NCBI GenBank assembly: GCA_039933515.1
Contig: JBDTNY010000139.1
Coordinates: forward strand, 1 to 33,309
Source of the DNA: JAOUEA01 sp039933515
Lineage (GTDB): Bacteria > Actinomycetota > UBA4738 > HRBIN12
DNA: 33,309 nucleotides
Direction: 5' to 3'
In this document: piece after piece, positions 1-9,806 of the stretch
Position numbering within the stretch: position 1 is the stretch's first letter
Layout of the letters: each line of letters begins with the position of its first letter
The notes under the pieces: model-generated
What the model was told of the DNA's origin: nothing
The model's database searches: none
The model's input: only the letters and a program-made list of their open reading frames with translations
Position numbers and translations under genes: made by a program

Positions 1-20
1 CGCCACGCCAGATCGTTCCG

Positions 21-48
21 AACGGGACCCGGGCAACCGGGTCCCGTT
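21..48. terminator. Strong GC-rich hairpin terminator
   Basis: A perfect 12-bp stem (21-32 with 37-48) is closed by a GCAA tetraloop and followed on the plus strand by a short T-containing tail. It lies just beyond the stop of the amine oxidase gene, so it could end that minus-strand transcript and also a plus-strand gene lying left of the window. Confidence 0.8.
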
Positions 49-80
49 CTGTGTGTCGGGACGGGGGAACCCCGCAGCGG

Positions 81-1973
81 TCAGGTCGCGCAGTGGTCGC
101 CGGGCGGCGGCGGTACGTCCAAGGCGGGGCTGCGGTCGAAGAACCCCCGGGGCCGGAGCGAGAAGCCGATCTTCACCACCGGCATGACCGGCCAGTCCTC
201 GGGGCGGGGCACGTGGTGGGCTCCGAACGTGTACCAGAGGACCACGTCGGTCGCCTCGATCGAGCGGTCCGCAGCCGTCCACGCGGGCAGGCCCTCGCCA
301 CCGGCATGGCCGTTCGGGTACTCGCCGGCGGCGTACCGCTCGTCGGGCGCGAACGGGGTCACCCACAGGTGGTGGTCGACGAAGCCCGCGCGCCGGCGGA
401 AGCTCGAGTCGGGCGCAGCGAACACCTGCACGTTGTCGCCGGGAATCAGGTCGTATGCCACGGGCTGGCCCAGGCCGTTGTGTACGACCGGGTTCGCGAT
501 ACGCCACGATCGCGCGCGTAGCGGGTCGATGCTCCGGCGGGCCTCCAGCTCGGTGCGTAGGAGCCGCTCCTTGGCGTGGAACGCGTTGCCGTAGGGGTTC
601 GCGGGCCCGGGTTCATCGGCGACGCTCTGCACTTCGTAGACCGAGTTCCGCACGCCGTCGACGGTCATATCGAGACGCACGTTGAAGAAGTGCTGGTGGA
701 CCGGGGCCGACACGAGCGGAGCGATCACGGTCCCGTGCACCGGGTTCTCGCCCTCGGCGAGCCCTCGCGTGTGCAGGATCCCGGTGAGCTTGACCTCCGA
801 CTGGATCGTCCCGTCCTGGTACAGGTACCAGTAGAAGCCGTACTCGTAGTTGCCGACGGTCGCTATCGAGGAGATCACCATGCGACGTGAGCGGCGCACC
901 TCTCCCCGGGCGGTACGCCAATCCAGGTGCTTCCACAGGAGCCCGTCGTCCTCCTCGTGCATGCAGATCGCGTTCTTCAGGGTCGTGACCTTGCCGCGCG
1001 AGTCCGCGAGCGACACGTCGAGGTAACGGATCTCGCCCAGGCAGTCGCACCCGAGCTCGAGCGAGTCCGTGAGCGGTCCCAGGCCGTGCTCGCCGATGTC
1101 GAAGGCGTTCTTGAAGAACACCGTGGGGCTGGGGTCGCCGTATGGGATCACCATCTCGCTGAAGGACGCGCGGTGCACGACCGGGCGCACGCGGCCGCCG
1201 TCCTCGTAGGCGATCGTATGCAGCACCAGACCCTCGCGCGGCGTGAACCCGACCCGCAGCCGCCATTTCTGCCAGCGGACGCCGAACCCGTCGACCTCGA
1301 AGCTGGGGCCGTCCGGCTGGACCACCTCGAAGGGGCGGAGGTCCTCGCGGAGCGGGCCCACATCGTCGACGCCGTAGTTCCCGTCGCGCTCGGCGAGCGG
1401 CAGGATGCCGTGGTCGTCGACACGGATCACCGCCATCGTGTTCAGGTCCACGAGCGCGACCAGGCCCTCGACGGGACGCGCGTAGCCGTTGTCGTGGGGC
1501 CCGTGCCGGTACCAGGAGAGTCCCTTGGCGACGCGCCCCTCTGTGTCAGCCGTGCCGAAGTTCCCCGCCGACCAGATGTCGACCATCACGGACTCCACGT
1601 CGTCGATCCCGCGCGACGCCAGCGCGGCGAGGAAGTCGGGGTGGGTCTTTATCACCGACTCGGCGTCGACCGCTTCATCGGGGTGGATCGCCGGGTGGAC
1701 GCGTTCCACCTGTCGCCGGGTCTCGATCTCGCCCGAGGCGATCGAGAGGACGATCTCGCGGGTCACGCTCGACGCCGGGTCGAGCAGCACCGCGAACGCG
1801 CGCCGGGGGATCGCCTCGCCACCGTCGAACCTGCGGAGGTCCTCCTTCGAGGGCTCGACCAGCTCGAGCGAGATCAGCCGGGTGCTGTCTTCGAATACCC
1901 CACCCGCGCGCAGCGTGCTGACGGCGGACTGGAGTTCATCGGGATCGAGGGGGTCGAGCGGATGGGGCGTCAT
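81..1973 (-). CDS. Copper-containing primary amine oxidase
   Basis: This enzyme oxidises primary amines to aldehydes, with NH3 and H2O2 as by-products, using Cu(II) and a self-made topaquinone. With the start at 1973 it is 630 aa, close to the 638 aa of Arthrobacter globiformis AGAO. The topaquinone tyrosine is Y376 in VGNYEYGFYW. The catalytic base is D292 in FDIGEHGLG. The copper ligands are H426 and H428 in HQHFFNV, and H586 or H587 in AHHVPRPEDWP. The spacing D292-Y376 is the same as in AGAO. An upstream in-frame start at 2033 would add 20 Arg-rich residues; I prefer 1973 because LDPLDPDE is the usual family N-terminus. No signal peptide is visible, so it is probably cytoplasmic. A TACCCT box lies 8 nt before the start. 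It is divergent from the Lys-rich gene at 2189. Family certain; substrate (tyramine, phenethylamine, histamine) not determinable. Confidence 0.95.
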   Translation of the reverse strand: MTPHPLDPLDPDELQSAVSTLRAGGVFEDSTRLISLELVEPSKEDLRRFDGGEAIPRRAFAVLLDPASSVTREIVLSIASGEIETRRQVERVHPAIHPDEAVDAESVIKTHPDFLAALASRGIDDVESVMVDIWSAGNFGTADTEGRVAKGLSWYRHGPHDNGYARPVEGLVALVDLNTMAVIRVDDHGILPLAERDGNYGVDDVGPLREDLRPFEVVQPDGPSFEVDGFGVRWQKWRLRVGFTPREGLVLHTIAYEDGGRVRPVVHRASFSEMVIPYGDPSPTVFFKNAFDIGEHGLGPLTDSLELGCDCLGEIRYLDVSLADSRGKVTTLKNAICMHEEDDGLLWKHLDWRTARGEVRRSRRMVISSIATVGNYEYGFYWYLYQDGTIQSEVKLTGILHTRGLAEGENPVHGTVIAPLVSAPVHQHFFNVRLDMTVDGVRNSVYEVQSVADEPGPANPYGNAFHAKERLLRTELEARRSIDPLRARSWRIANPVVHNGLGQPVAYDLIPGDNVQVFAAPDSSFRRRAGFVDHHLWVTPFAPDERYAAGEYPNGHAGGEGLPAWTAADRSIEATDVVLWYTFGAHHVPRPEDWPVMPVVKIGFSLRPRGFFDRSPALDVPPPPGDHCAT

Positions 1974-2041
1974 GGCCCGACAGGGTAGTGCACGGCGCCG
2001 TCCCCGCTCTCGGACCCTTGTGTCGCACGTCACACGGGTGC

Positions 2042-2055
2042 GTGACCTACGTCAC
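2042..2055. promoter_or_regulatory. GTGAC-CTAC-GTCAC inverted repeat, possible operator
   Basis: A 5-bp inverted repeat with a 4-nt centre sits in the divergent intergenic region between the amine oxidase and the Lys-rich gene. A further CGTCAC copy lies just to its left (2027-2032). Position and symmetry fit an operator, but no cognate regulator is adjacent. Confidence 0.25.
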
Positions 2056-2188
2056 CGAAGGGCGCGTGATGGGAAGCACCAGGGTTCCGTGACCATGGAC
2101 ACCGACATCGGCCGGCGGCCGTGCAAGCATGGGGTCATCGAAACCGAGCCTGATCGCAGAGGGCTCCCGGATCACAGGAGGGTACGAG

Positions 2189-2338
2189 ATGGCCGAGAAG
2201 AAGATCTCACCGCAGGAGCCCACAGGCGCCGCCAAGGCCAAGGACGAGTCCAAGGCAGCCGCGCGCGTGACCATGAAGAAGCTCAGCCACAAGAAGGTCT
2301 CCCGCAAGAAGGTCTCCCGCAAGAAGATGGCGAAGTAA
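2189..2338 (+). CDS. Small Lys-rich basic protein
   Basis: This is a 49-residue protein I do not recognise. The start at 2189 is chosen because an AGGAGG ribosome site (about 2177-2182) sits 6-7 nt upstream; the frame stays open further upstream without such a site. The first half is polar with Ala, Glu and Lys. The second half is strongly basic and repetitive (KKVSRKKVSRKKMAK), encoded by a perfect 15-bp tandem duplication. The composition resembles the Lys/Ala tails of histone H1-like or HU-type proteins, so nucleic-acid binding is an inference. A strong terminator follows 23 nt after the stop, making it a one-gene transcript. Confidence 0.7.
   Translation: MAEKKISPQEPTGAAKAKDESKAAARVTMKKLSHKKVSRKKVSRKKMAK
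2291..2320 (+). repeat. Perfect 15-bp tandem duplication inside the Lys-rich ORF
   Basis: The unit aagaaggtctcccgc occurs twice head to tail (2291-2305, 2306-2320), followed by a third partial unit starting aagaag. It encodes KKVSR twice and keeps the frame, so it could expand or contract by replication slippage. Confidence 0.85.
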
Positions 2339-2360
2339 CAACTCATTCACCAGGAGTCGA

Positions 2361-2388
2361 GAAAGGGCCCGGAGATCCGGGCCCTTTC
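2361..2388 (+). terminator. Hairpin terminator after the Lys-rich gene
   Basis: A perfect 12-bp stem (2361-2372 with 2377-2388, AGAT loop) is followed by a short pyrimidine stretch. It isolates the Lys-rich gene from the propeller gene downstream. Confidence 0.85.
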
Positions 2389-2426
2389 TGCGTGTCGGGG
2401 TTCGGCCAGGGGAGCGGCGGTCGCCC

Positions 2427-2456
2427 TTGACGTGGGAGCGTTGCCTGGGATATCAA
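2427..2456 (+). promoter_or_regulatory. Candidate sigma-70 promoter for the propeller gene
   Basis: TTGACG (2427-2432) and TATCAA (2451-2456) are separated by 18 nt and lie about 30 nt upstream of the start at 2488, after the preceding terminator. The -35 is good and the -10 is imperfect. Confidence 0.4.
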
Positions 2457-2487
2457 CAGACTTCGTTCACCGTAGGGAGGGAGACCG

Positions 2488-3531
2488 ATGATCCGCCGCC
2501 GTCAGTTCTTCGTTGCCGCGCTCTCGCTTGCAACAGTGCTGCCGCTGATGCTCTCGGGCCCGGCAGGTGCCGCGGTTCCGTCGTACGACTTCGTGACGCC
2601 CCTGTTCGGGCTCGCGGCGGCTCCCAACGGGAACCTGTTCGCGGCCGACGCCGGTCAAGGGGTGGTCAAGCTCGATGCCGACGCCGGGTCGCTGGTAGTC
2701 AAGCTGAAGGGCGTCGACGACGTGGCCGCGCTCGGGCACGGCAAGCTGCTCGCGCTCACGGGGGGTGGCCCTAGGGCGCGCGACGCCAGCCTCTATCGGG
2801 TGGTGGGCGGCAGGAAGCACCGCATCGCGAGTCTCGGCGCCTACGAGGCCGCGAAGAATCCCGACGGGGGCGAGATCGATTCCAACCCGTTCGCGGTCGC
2901 CGCGCTCGGCGCGCACAAGGCGCTCGTGGCCGATGCGGGCGGCAACAGCGTGCTGCACGTGAACGCGCACGGACGGGTGAACTGGGTCGCGACTTTGCCT
3001 GACGAGCTGGCGCCGACCGACAACGCCAAGCAGCTTGCGGGGTGCCCCGACGCGTCGCCGGACCTCGCGTTCATCTGTGACCTGCCGGACATGATCCCCG
3101 GCCAGGCGGTCGCCACGAGCGTCGCCGTTGGGCCCGACGGCGCCTGGTACGTGGGTGAGCTCAGGGGGTTCCCGGCGCCGACCCGGATGTCGAAGGTGTG
3201 GCGGATCGAGCCCGGCACGCGCCACGCCCATTGCGGCTCCGACCCTCGGTGCACGGTGGCGTTCGACGGGTTCACCTCGATCGTCGACCTTTCCTTCACC
3301 TGGGACGGCACGCTCCTCGTTACCGAGATCGACGAGGCGAGCTGGTTCGCGGTCGAGGTCGGCGGGAGCAAGGGCGGCACCGTGAACGCTTGTGAGATCG
3401 GCGGCTACTGCATGAAGGTGGCCGCGGATCTGCCGATGCCGACGGCCGCGACCTCGGAGCGTGGCGGGCAGCTGTACGCGGCGATCTGGGGATTGGTCCC
3501 GGGCTCGGCGCAGGTGATCGAGATCCCATAG
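2488..3531 (+). CDS. ScyD/ScyE-family secreted beta-propeller protein
   Basis: This 347-aa exported protein has an N-terminal signal: basic MIRRRQ, a hydrophobic core to about residue 22, and cleavage likely after GPAGA around residue 28. The mature part has NHL/SMP30-like propeller blades with motifs such as GLAAAPNGNLFAADAG, NPFAVAALG, TSVAVGPDGAWYVGEL and WDGTLLVTEID. This layout matches the ScyD/ScyE family, named from the cyanobacterial scytonemin cluster but widespread in actinobacteria with unknown function. Four Cys residues in the second half (CPD, ICDL, HCGS, RCTV) may pair after export. GGGAGG (2475-2480) is a good ribosome site. No scytonemin genes are nearby, so that role should not be inferred. 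Confidence 0.8.
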   Translation: MIRRRQFFVAALSLATVLPLMLSGPAGAAVPSYDFVTPLFGLAAAPNGNLFAADAGQGVVKLDADAGSLVVKLKGVDDVAALGHGKLLALTGGGPRARDASLYRVVGGRKHRIASLGAYEAAKNPDGGEIDSNPFAVAALGAHKALVADAGGNSVLHVNAHGRVNWVATLPDELAPTDNAKQLAGCPDASPDLAFICDLPDMIPGQAVATSVAVGPDGAWYVGELRGFPAPTRMSKVWRIEPGTRHAHCGSDPRCTVAFDGFTSIVDLSFTWDGTLLVTEIDEASWFAVEVGGSKGGTVNACEIGGYCMKVAADLPMPTAATSERGGQLYAAIWGLVPGSAQVIEIP

Positions 3532-3578
3532 CCACCTGCCGGATAGGCTGACCTCCTCGGGGACGGGGAGGGCGGTCG

Positions 3579-5993
3579 GTGTCGGACAGGCGCATCGTGG
3601 TGATCGGAGCCGGGGTCGTCGGCGCCGCGGTCGCCGACGAGCTGACCGCTCGAGGCGAGACCCGTGTCACGGTGCTGGACAAAGGACCCCTGTTCGCCAC
3701 GGGGGGGTCGTCGACGCACGCGCCCGGACTGATCAGCAGGACCAGCCCCTCGAGGATGATGCAGGCGCTCGCCGACTACACCCTCGAGAAATTCGCCTCG
3801 CTCGATCTCGACGGTGGGCCGACCGCCCACCCGGTCGGCACGCTCGAGGTGGCGCGGAACCACGCGAGGCTCCGCGAGCTGTGGCGCCGCCACAACGCGG
3901 CGCGATCGTGGGGCTGGCGCGGCAGGATGATCGACGCGGACGAGTGTGCCCGCCTGTGGCCGATCGTCGACGCGAGCGGTCTGGTGGGCGGGTATGCGAC
4001 CGAAGGGGAGGGTCTCGCCGTCGCGCTCCGAGCCGTCGAGGCACAGGCGCGCAGCGCGATCGCACGCGGCGCCACCTTCACCGGCGAGGCCGCGGTCACG
4101 GCGATCGAGCATCGCGACGGTCGCGTCACCGGCGTGACCACCACCGGCGGCTCGGTTCCCGCCGATGTCGTCGTCTGCTGCGCCGGTGTCTGGGGACCCA
4201 TCGTGGCGTCGATGGTCGGTCTCACGCTCCCGATGCTCGCACTCGAACATCAATACGCGATCACGTCGCCTGTAGCGTCGCTCGTCGCGAACGCCGATCG
4301 GGAAGCCTCGTTGCCGATCGTGCGGCACCACGACGCGGGCCTGTACTTCCGCGATCACGGCGATCGCGTGGGGATCGGCTCGTTCAACCATCGGCGGCTT
4401 CCGGTGCCGGCGGTCGAGCTGGAAACGCACGAGCGTCGTGAGGAGGGGATCGTCTACAGGTTCACTCCGGAGGACTTCGCGGATCCGTGGGAGCTGGCGC
4501 GCGAGTTGATGCCGCCGCTCAGGGCCGCCACGCTCGAGCGCTCGTTCAACGGGGTGTTCGCGTTCACGCCCGACGGCTACCCCTTGATCGGAGAACATCC
4601 CGAGCTGCGGGGATTCTGGGTCGCCGAGTCGGTCTGGGTGACGCACTCGGCCGGCGTCGGGAGGGTGGTCGCCGAGATCTTGGTCGACGGCGCTCCGTCG
4701 ATCGACGCCTCGCCGGCTGACCTCAGCCGGTTCGAACGCCCCGAGCTTGACCCGGCCGTGTTCGAAGCCCGCTGCGACGACTCCTACCGCGACGTGTACG
4801 CCGTGCATCACCCCGCCGAGGGCCACACGAGCGCGCGAGACCTGCGGTTCAGCCCCTTCGCGCCCAGGCAGCGTGAGCTAGGCGCAGCCTTCTTCGATGG
4901 CGCGGCGTGGGAGCGTCCCCGCTGGTACGAGGCGAACGCGGGCCTGCTGCAGGGACTGGACCTGCCCTCGCGCGACGAGTGGTCCGCCCGGTACTGGTCG
5001 CCGATCTCGGCCGCGGAGCATCTCGCGGTGCGCTCGCGTGCGGGGCTCTTCGACATGACGTCGCTCACGCGGATCGAGGTGACGGGACCCGGTGCGGCCG
5101 CCTACCTGGGCTGGCTGCTCGCGGGCGAGCCCGATCCCTTGGTCGGCTCGATCGGCTACACCGTGATGCTCGATGTCAATGGCAAGATCCGGTCCGACGT
5201 CACGGTCGCTCGGCTCGCCGAGGACCGGTTCCTGATCGGTGGGAACGGGCCGCGCGACGTGGCCTGGCTCCGGCGGCACCTGCCGTCCGGCGGCGGCGTG
5301 AGCCTGACCGACGTGACCGAGACCGCGTGTTGCCTCGCGCTCTGGGGTCCGGCCGCCCGAACGATCGCGTCGAAGCTCGCCGACCTCGACGGTCCCTACC
5401 TGTCGGTGCGAGAGGCCGACGTCGCCGGCATCCCCGTGATCGCGTCTCGGATCTCCTATGCGGGGGAGCTCGGGTGGGAGTTCGTGGCGGAGACCGGCCG
5501 TGGCCTCGAGCTGTGGGATGCGGTGTGGGTGGCAGGGGCGACGCACGGCCTGATCGCGGCGGGACGGGGGGCGCTGTCCTCGCTCAGGCTCGAGAAGGGC
5601 TACCGAGCCTGGGGGAGCGACATGACGCCCGAGCACACACCTGTCGAAGCGGGGATCGCCTTCACCGTGCGGCGGAGCCAAGGGGATTTCCTGGGTCGAG
5701 ACGCGCTCGCCGCGCGCGCGTCGATCCCGCGTCGACTCGCGTGCCTCGTGCTCGAGGACCCCACACGGGTGATGACGGGCGGGGAGCCGGTGTTCGACGG
5801 CGATGACGCGATCGGCTACATCACGAGCGCCGACTTCGGGCCGTCGGTCGGCGTGAGCATCGCGTACGCGTGGATACCGGCGGGGCTGGCCTATGGTGCT
5901 CGCGTCGCGATCGGGTCGTTCGACGAACGGCTCGACGCCACGCTGACGGCGGAGCCGCTGTTCGACCCGTCGGGGTCCCGGCTCAGGAGCTGA
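3579..5993 (+). CDS. Dimethylglycine oxidase-like FAD/GcvT fusion enzyme
   Basis: This is an 804-aa two-part enzyme. Residues 5-360 form a DAO-type flavin oxidase with the dinucleotide motif GAGVVG (10-15) and STHAPGL. H47 is at the place where the family carries or contacts FAD. A linker domain (about 365-425) leads to GcvT and GcvT-C barrels (about 430-800) that bind tetrahydrofolate, with RSDVTVARL, YAGELGWEF and SSLRLEKGYRAWG. The whole length aligns well from memory with Arthrobacter globiformis dimethylglycine oxidase (about 830 aa). That enzyme demethylates dimethylglycine and passes the one-carbon unit to folate. Sarcosine or another N-methyl amine remains possible. GTG start with GGGGAGGG (3564-3571); a TAGGCT box at 3544-3549 may be its -10. 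It appears to be monocistronic. Confidence 0.88.
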   Translation: MSDRRIVVIGAGVVGAAVADELTARGETRVTVLDKGPLFATGGSSTHAPGLISRTSPSRMMQALADYTLEKFASLDLDGGPTAHPVGTLEVARNHARLRELWRRHNAARSWGWRGRMIDADECARLWPIVDASGLVGGYATEGEGLAVALRAVEAQARSAIARGATFTGEAAVTAIEHRDGRVTGVTTTGGSVPADVVVCCAGVWGPIVASMVGLTLPMLALEHQYAITSPVASLVANADREASLPIVRHHDAGLYFRDHGDRVGIGSFNHRRLPVPAVELETHERREEGIVYRFTPEDFADPWELARELMPPLRAATLERSFNGVFAFTPDGYPLIGEHPELRGFWVAESVWVTHSAGVGRVVAEILVDGAPSIDASPADLSRFERPELDPAVFEARCDDSYRDVYAVHHPAEGHTSARDLRFSPFAPRQRELGAAFFDGAAWERPRWYEANAGLLQGLDLPSRDEWSARYWSPISAAEHLAVRSRAGLFDMTSLTRIEVTGPGAAAYLGWLLAGEPDPLVGSIGYTVMLDVNGKIRSDVTVARLAEDRFLIGGNGPRDVAWLRRHLPSGGGVSLTDVTETACCLALWGPAARTIASKLADLDGPYLSVREADVAGIPVIASRISYAGELGWEFVAETGRGLELWDAVWVAGATHGLIAAGRGALSSLRLEKGYRAWGSDMTPEHTPVEAGIAFTVRRSQGDFLGRDALAARASIPRRLACLVLEDPTRVMTGGEPVFDGDDAIGYITSADFGPSVGVSIAYAWIPAGLAYGARVAIGSFDERLDATLTAEPLFDPSGSRLRS

Positions 5994-6169
5994 GGACTGA
6001 GGCCGCCGGCTTGGGTCGCGGCGGCGAGCGGATCGAGCTCGTGCTCGGCGAGGATCTCTTCGCTTCTCGTCTCCTTGTGGGTGCATTGGATGACTCCGGG
6101 CTGACCGATAGCTCAACCTGGGCCACCGGGGTCCGGGAACCTCAATCCACCCTCGCCGTTCTCGGCGGC

Positions 6170-6175
6170 TATCCT
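6170..6175 (+). promoter_or_regulatory. -10 box TATCCT for leaderless exonuclease gene
   Basis: TATCCT ends 7 nt before the GTG at 6183, and there is no Shine-Dalgarno sequence. The mRNA most likely begins at the start codon. No clear -35 is visible. Confidence 0.55.
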
Positions 6176-6182
6176 CGCGCCC

Positions 6183-6971
6183 GTGAGAGTCATCACGTGG
6201 AACGTCAACTCGATCCGGCAGCGTCTGCCCAGGCTGCTGGCGCTGCTCGGTCGGCACGCGCCCGATGTGGTGTGTCTGCAAGAGACCAAGGTTACCGACG
6301 ACGACTTCCCGTTCGAGGAAGTGGCGGCGGCTGGGTACACCGCGCTCAGCTTCGGCCAACGCGCCTACAACGGGGTCGCGGTGCTGTCGCGCCACGCGCT
6401 CGAGGAGGTCGCGCGCGGGATGCCCGACGATCCCGTGGCCGGCGAGGCCCGGCTGCTCGCCGCGCGGACCGGCGGCCTGGCTGTGGCGAGCGTGTATGCC
6501 GTGAACGGCAAGTCGGTCGAGAACCCGGCGTACGCCACGAAACTCGCCTGGTTCGACGCGATGCGTGTCTGGGCGATGGAGGCCTTCGTGCCGGGGGAGG
6601 CGCTCGTGCTCGCCGGCGACTTCAACGTCGCGCCCGACGACCGCGACGTGCACGACCCCGATCTGTGGCGTGGCAAGAACCTCGCGAGCGAGCCCGAACG
6701 AGCCAGGATCGCCGCGCTCGAGGCACTCGGGCTCACCGACCTCGGGCGCGCGGCGGCCGGCGACGTCACAGGGCCGTTCAGCTGGTGGGACTATCGGATG
6801 GGCGCGTTCCATCGCGGGTGGGGACTTCGGATCGACCTCCTGCTCGGTTCGGCGCCGGTCGCCGCGCGGCTGGTCTCGGTGGAGGTCGACCGTGAGGAGC
6901 GAAAGCCGACGAGCGGGGAAGGCAAGCCGAGCGATCACGCGCCGGTGATCCTTGCGCTGGCGGACGGATGA
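6183..6971 (+). CDS. xth: Exonuclease III (AP endonuclease)
   Basis: This Mg2+-dependent exodeoxyribonuclease and AP endonuclease acts in base excision repair. At 262 aa it has normal family length. All EEP-fold motifs are present: ITWNVNSIRQR at the start (Asn metal ligand), CLQETK with the metal-binding Glu, LAGDFNVAP with the catalytic Asp-x-Asn, WWDYR, GLRIDLLL, and PSDHAPV with the catalytic His. The GTG start is taken because RVITWNVNS is the usual N-terminus. It overlaps the rhodanese gene by 4 nt (ATGA), so the two are translationally coupled. A nei2 glycosylase elsewhere in the window belongs to the same pathway. Confidence 0.95.
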   Translation: MRVITWNVNSIRQRLPRLLALLGRHAPDVVCLQETKVTDDDFPFEEVAAAGYTALSFGQRAYNGVAVLSRHALEEVARGMPDDPVAGEARLLAARTGGLAVASVYAVNGKSVENPAYATKLAWFDAMRVWAMEAFVPGEALVLAGDFNVAPDDRDVHDPDLWRGKNLASEPERARIAALEALGLTDLGRAAAGDVTGPFSWWDYRMGAFHRGWGLRIDLLLGSAPVAARLVSVEVDREERKPTSGEGKPSDHAPVILALADG

Positions 6972-7837
6972 CCGAGCTGCCGGGCCCACTCGTCGACGCC
7001 GCGTGGCTCGTGACGCATCGAGACGACGCCGATCTCGTTGTGGCCGATGTCCGTTGGGTCCCCCACGGGGGATCCGAGGCGTCGATTGATCTCTTCGAGG
7101 CGGGGCACATCCCCGGTGCGGTGTTCCTGAACCTCGACGACGATCTGGCGGCACGGGCGTTCGATGGTCCCGGGCGTCACCCGTTGCCCACGCCCGGGGC
7201 GTTCGCCGCCACGATGGGAGCGATCGGTATCGGTGACGATACGGCCGTGGTGGCCTACGACGACGCGTGCGGCTCGGTTGCCGCGCGGCTCTGGTGGATG
7301 CTCGAGGTGCTGGGCGGGCGGGTGGCGCTGCTCGACGGGGGACTCGCGGCATGGACCGAGCCGCTGGCGTCTGGCCCCTCGGCCCCACGCATGCGGGCGA
7401 CCTTCACGCCGAGGCCGTGGCCCGAGGGGGCCCTGGCCGACGCACGCGAGGTCGCGCGGGCGCTCGCGGCAGGCGACGCCACGGTGCTCGACGCTCGGAT
7501 GCCCGAGCGCTACCGGGGCGACATCGAGCCGTTCGATCCGGTCGCGGGACACATCCCCGGCGCGGTCAGCGCCCCGTGGGTCGGGAACCTCGACGACGAG
7601 ACCGGACGGTTCCTGACGCCCGACGCATTGCGCGCGCGGTTCCGAGCGTTGGACGCTGATCGCGACGGCGGTGCGATCGCGCATTGCGGGTCAGGCGTCA
7701 CCGCCTGCCACGAGCTGTTCGCGATGCGGCTCGCCGGCGTGCGGGTGGGCCGGCTGTACGAAGGATCGTGGTCGGACTGGGTCCACGAAGCGCGTCCGGT
7801 GGCGATGGGCGACGACCCGGGCGACGCCCGTTCCTAG
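6968..7837 (+). CDS. Two-domain rhodanese sulfurtransferase
   Basis: This is a 289-aa thiosulfate/3-mercaptopyruvate sulfurtransferase with two tandem rhodanese domains. The inactive N-terminal one (about 5-130) has FEAGHIPGAVFLNLD. The active C-terminal one (about 155-280) has a second AGHIPGAV. The persulfide-carrying cysteine is C240 in HCGSGVTACH. The CGSGVTA loop is typical of actinobacterial SseA-like enzymes and fits 3-mercaptopyruvate or thiosulfate as donor. It starts inside the last codons of xth, and its stop overlaps the stop of the convergent AraC gene by 4 nt, leaving no room for a terminator. Confidence 0.92.
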   Translation: MTELPGPLVDAAWLVTHRDDADLVVADVRWVPHGGSEASIDLFEAGHIPGAVFLNLDDDLAARAFDGPGRHPLPTPGAFAATMGAIGIGDDTAVVAYDDACGSVAARLWWMLEVLGGRVALLDGGLAAWTEPLASGPSAPRMRATFTPRPWPEGALADAREVARALAAGDATVLDARMPERYRGDIEPFDPVAGHIPGAVSAPWVGNLDDETGRFLTPDALRARFRALDADRDGGAIAHCGSGVTACHELFAMRLAGVRVGRLYEGSWSDWVHEARPVAMGDDPGDARS

Positions 7838-8265
7838 ATCTGCATCCGCTTGTTCGGCTGATGCACGAGCGGGTCGGTCTGCAACCCGAAGCGGTTGACG
7901 CCCTGCTCCCAGTCGAGACGACGGCGGTAGGCCGACGGGCTGTCGCCCGTGTGCTGGCGGAACGTCGTCGTGAAGTGAGAGAGGCTGTTGAAGCCGACCC
8001 GGTGACAGATCTGGGTGATCGTGAGCTCGGTATCCCGCAGCAGCTCGGTCGCGCGATCGATCCTCAGGCGGATCAGGTACCGGTAGGGGGGGACGCCCAC
8101 GAACGCCGTGAACTGCCGAGTGAAGTAGTACGGGCTGAGCGAGGCCTCCTGTGCGATCGCCCGCAGGTCCACGTCGCGATCGAGGTTCTCCGCGAGGAAG
8201 GCCTGCACCTCTCGGATACGGCGCTGCAGGTGAGGGCTCGGGACGTCGTGTTCGGACAGGGTCAT
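7834..8265 (-). CDS. Stand-alone AraC-type DNA-binding regulator
   Basis: This 143-aa protein consists almost only of the two-HTH AraC/XylS DNA-binding domain (about residues 12-115). The first helix pair includes DLRAIAQEASLSPYYFTRQF and the second ITQICHRVGFNSLSHFTTTF, with the conserved GxSPSAYRRR end. There is no ligand-binding domain, unlike typical 280-aa members, so it may act constitutively or through a partner, as SoxS and MarA do. The start at 8265 is preferred over 8298 because AAGGG and AGGAG-like sites lie just upstream and the N-terminus fits better. The C-terminal tail of about 25 residues (VNRFGLQTDPLVHQPNKRMQI) is unusual. Confidence 0.88.
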   Translation of the reverse strand: MTLSEHDVPSPHLQRRIREVQAFLAENLDRDVDLRAIAQEASLSPYYFTRQFTAFVGVPPYRYLIRLRIDRATELLRDTELTITQICHRVGFNSLSHFTTTFRQHTGDSPSAYRRRLDWEQGVNRFGLQTDPLVHQPNKRMQI

Positions 8266-8354
8266 GCGATCCCTTCTCTCTCCTAAGGGTACGCGCAAGC
8301 GACCGATGGCGGCTTTGGGAATCCTGCCGTGTTGATTCGAGGGCTGATCGCCGT

Positions 8355-9746
<1,392 letters not shown>

Positions 9747-9806
9747 CGCGTGAACCTCCGAAGTGGTGACACCGCCATCGTCCCAAACCGGGGGCGCGCC
9801 GGCCCG

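Noticed and set aside
927..1988. Long plus-strand open frame antisense to the amine oxidase
   Set aside because: Arg/Asp/His-rich translation with no family features; a typical high-GC shadow of the real minus-strand gene, which has all active-site residues.
2047..2346. 99-codon minus-strand frame opposite the Lys-rich gene
   Set aside because: The plus-strand gene has a perfect ribosome site and terminator; the antisense frame has neither.
2488..3531. Scytonemin biosynthesis role for the ScyD/ScyE-like protein
   Set aside because: The name is inherited from cyanobacteria; no other scy genes or aromatic biosynthesis genes are nearby.
5994..6182. 189-nt gap between the GcvT fusion and xth searched for a small gene or riboswitch
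   Set aside because: No ribosome site-start pair, no strong hairpin and no known aptamer pattern; only the TATCCT box before xth stands out.
4878..7388. 836-codon minus-strand open frame across the GcvT, xth and rhodanese genes
   Set aside because: Low-complexity Arg/Pro-rich product opposite three well-supported plus-strand genes; shadow frame.
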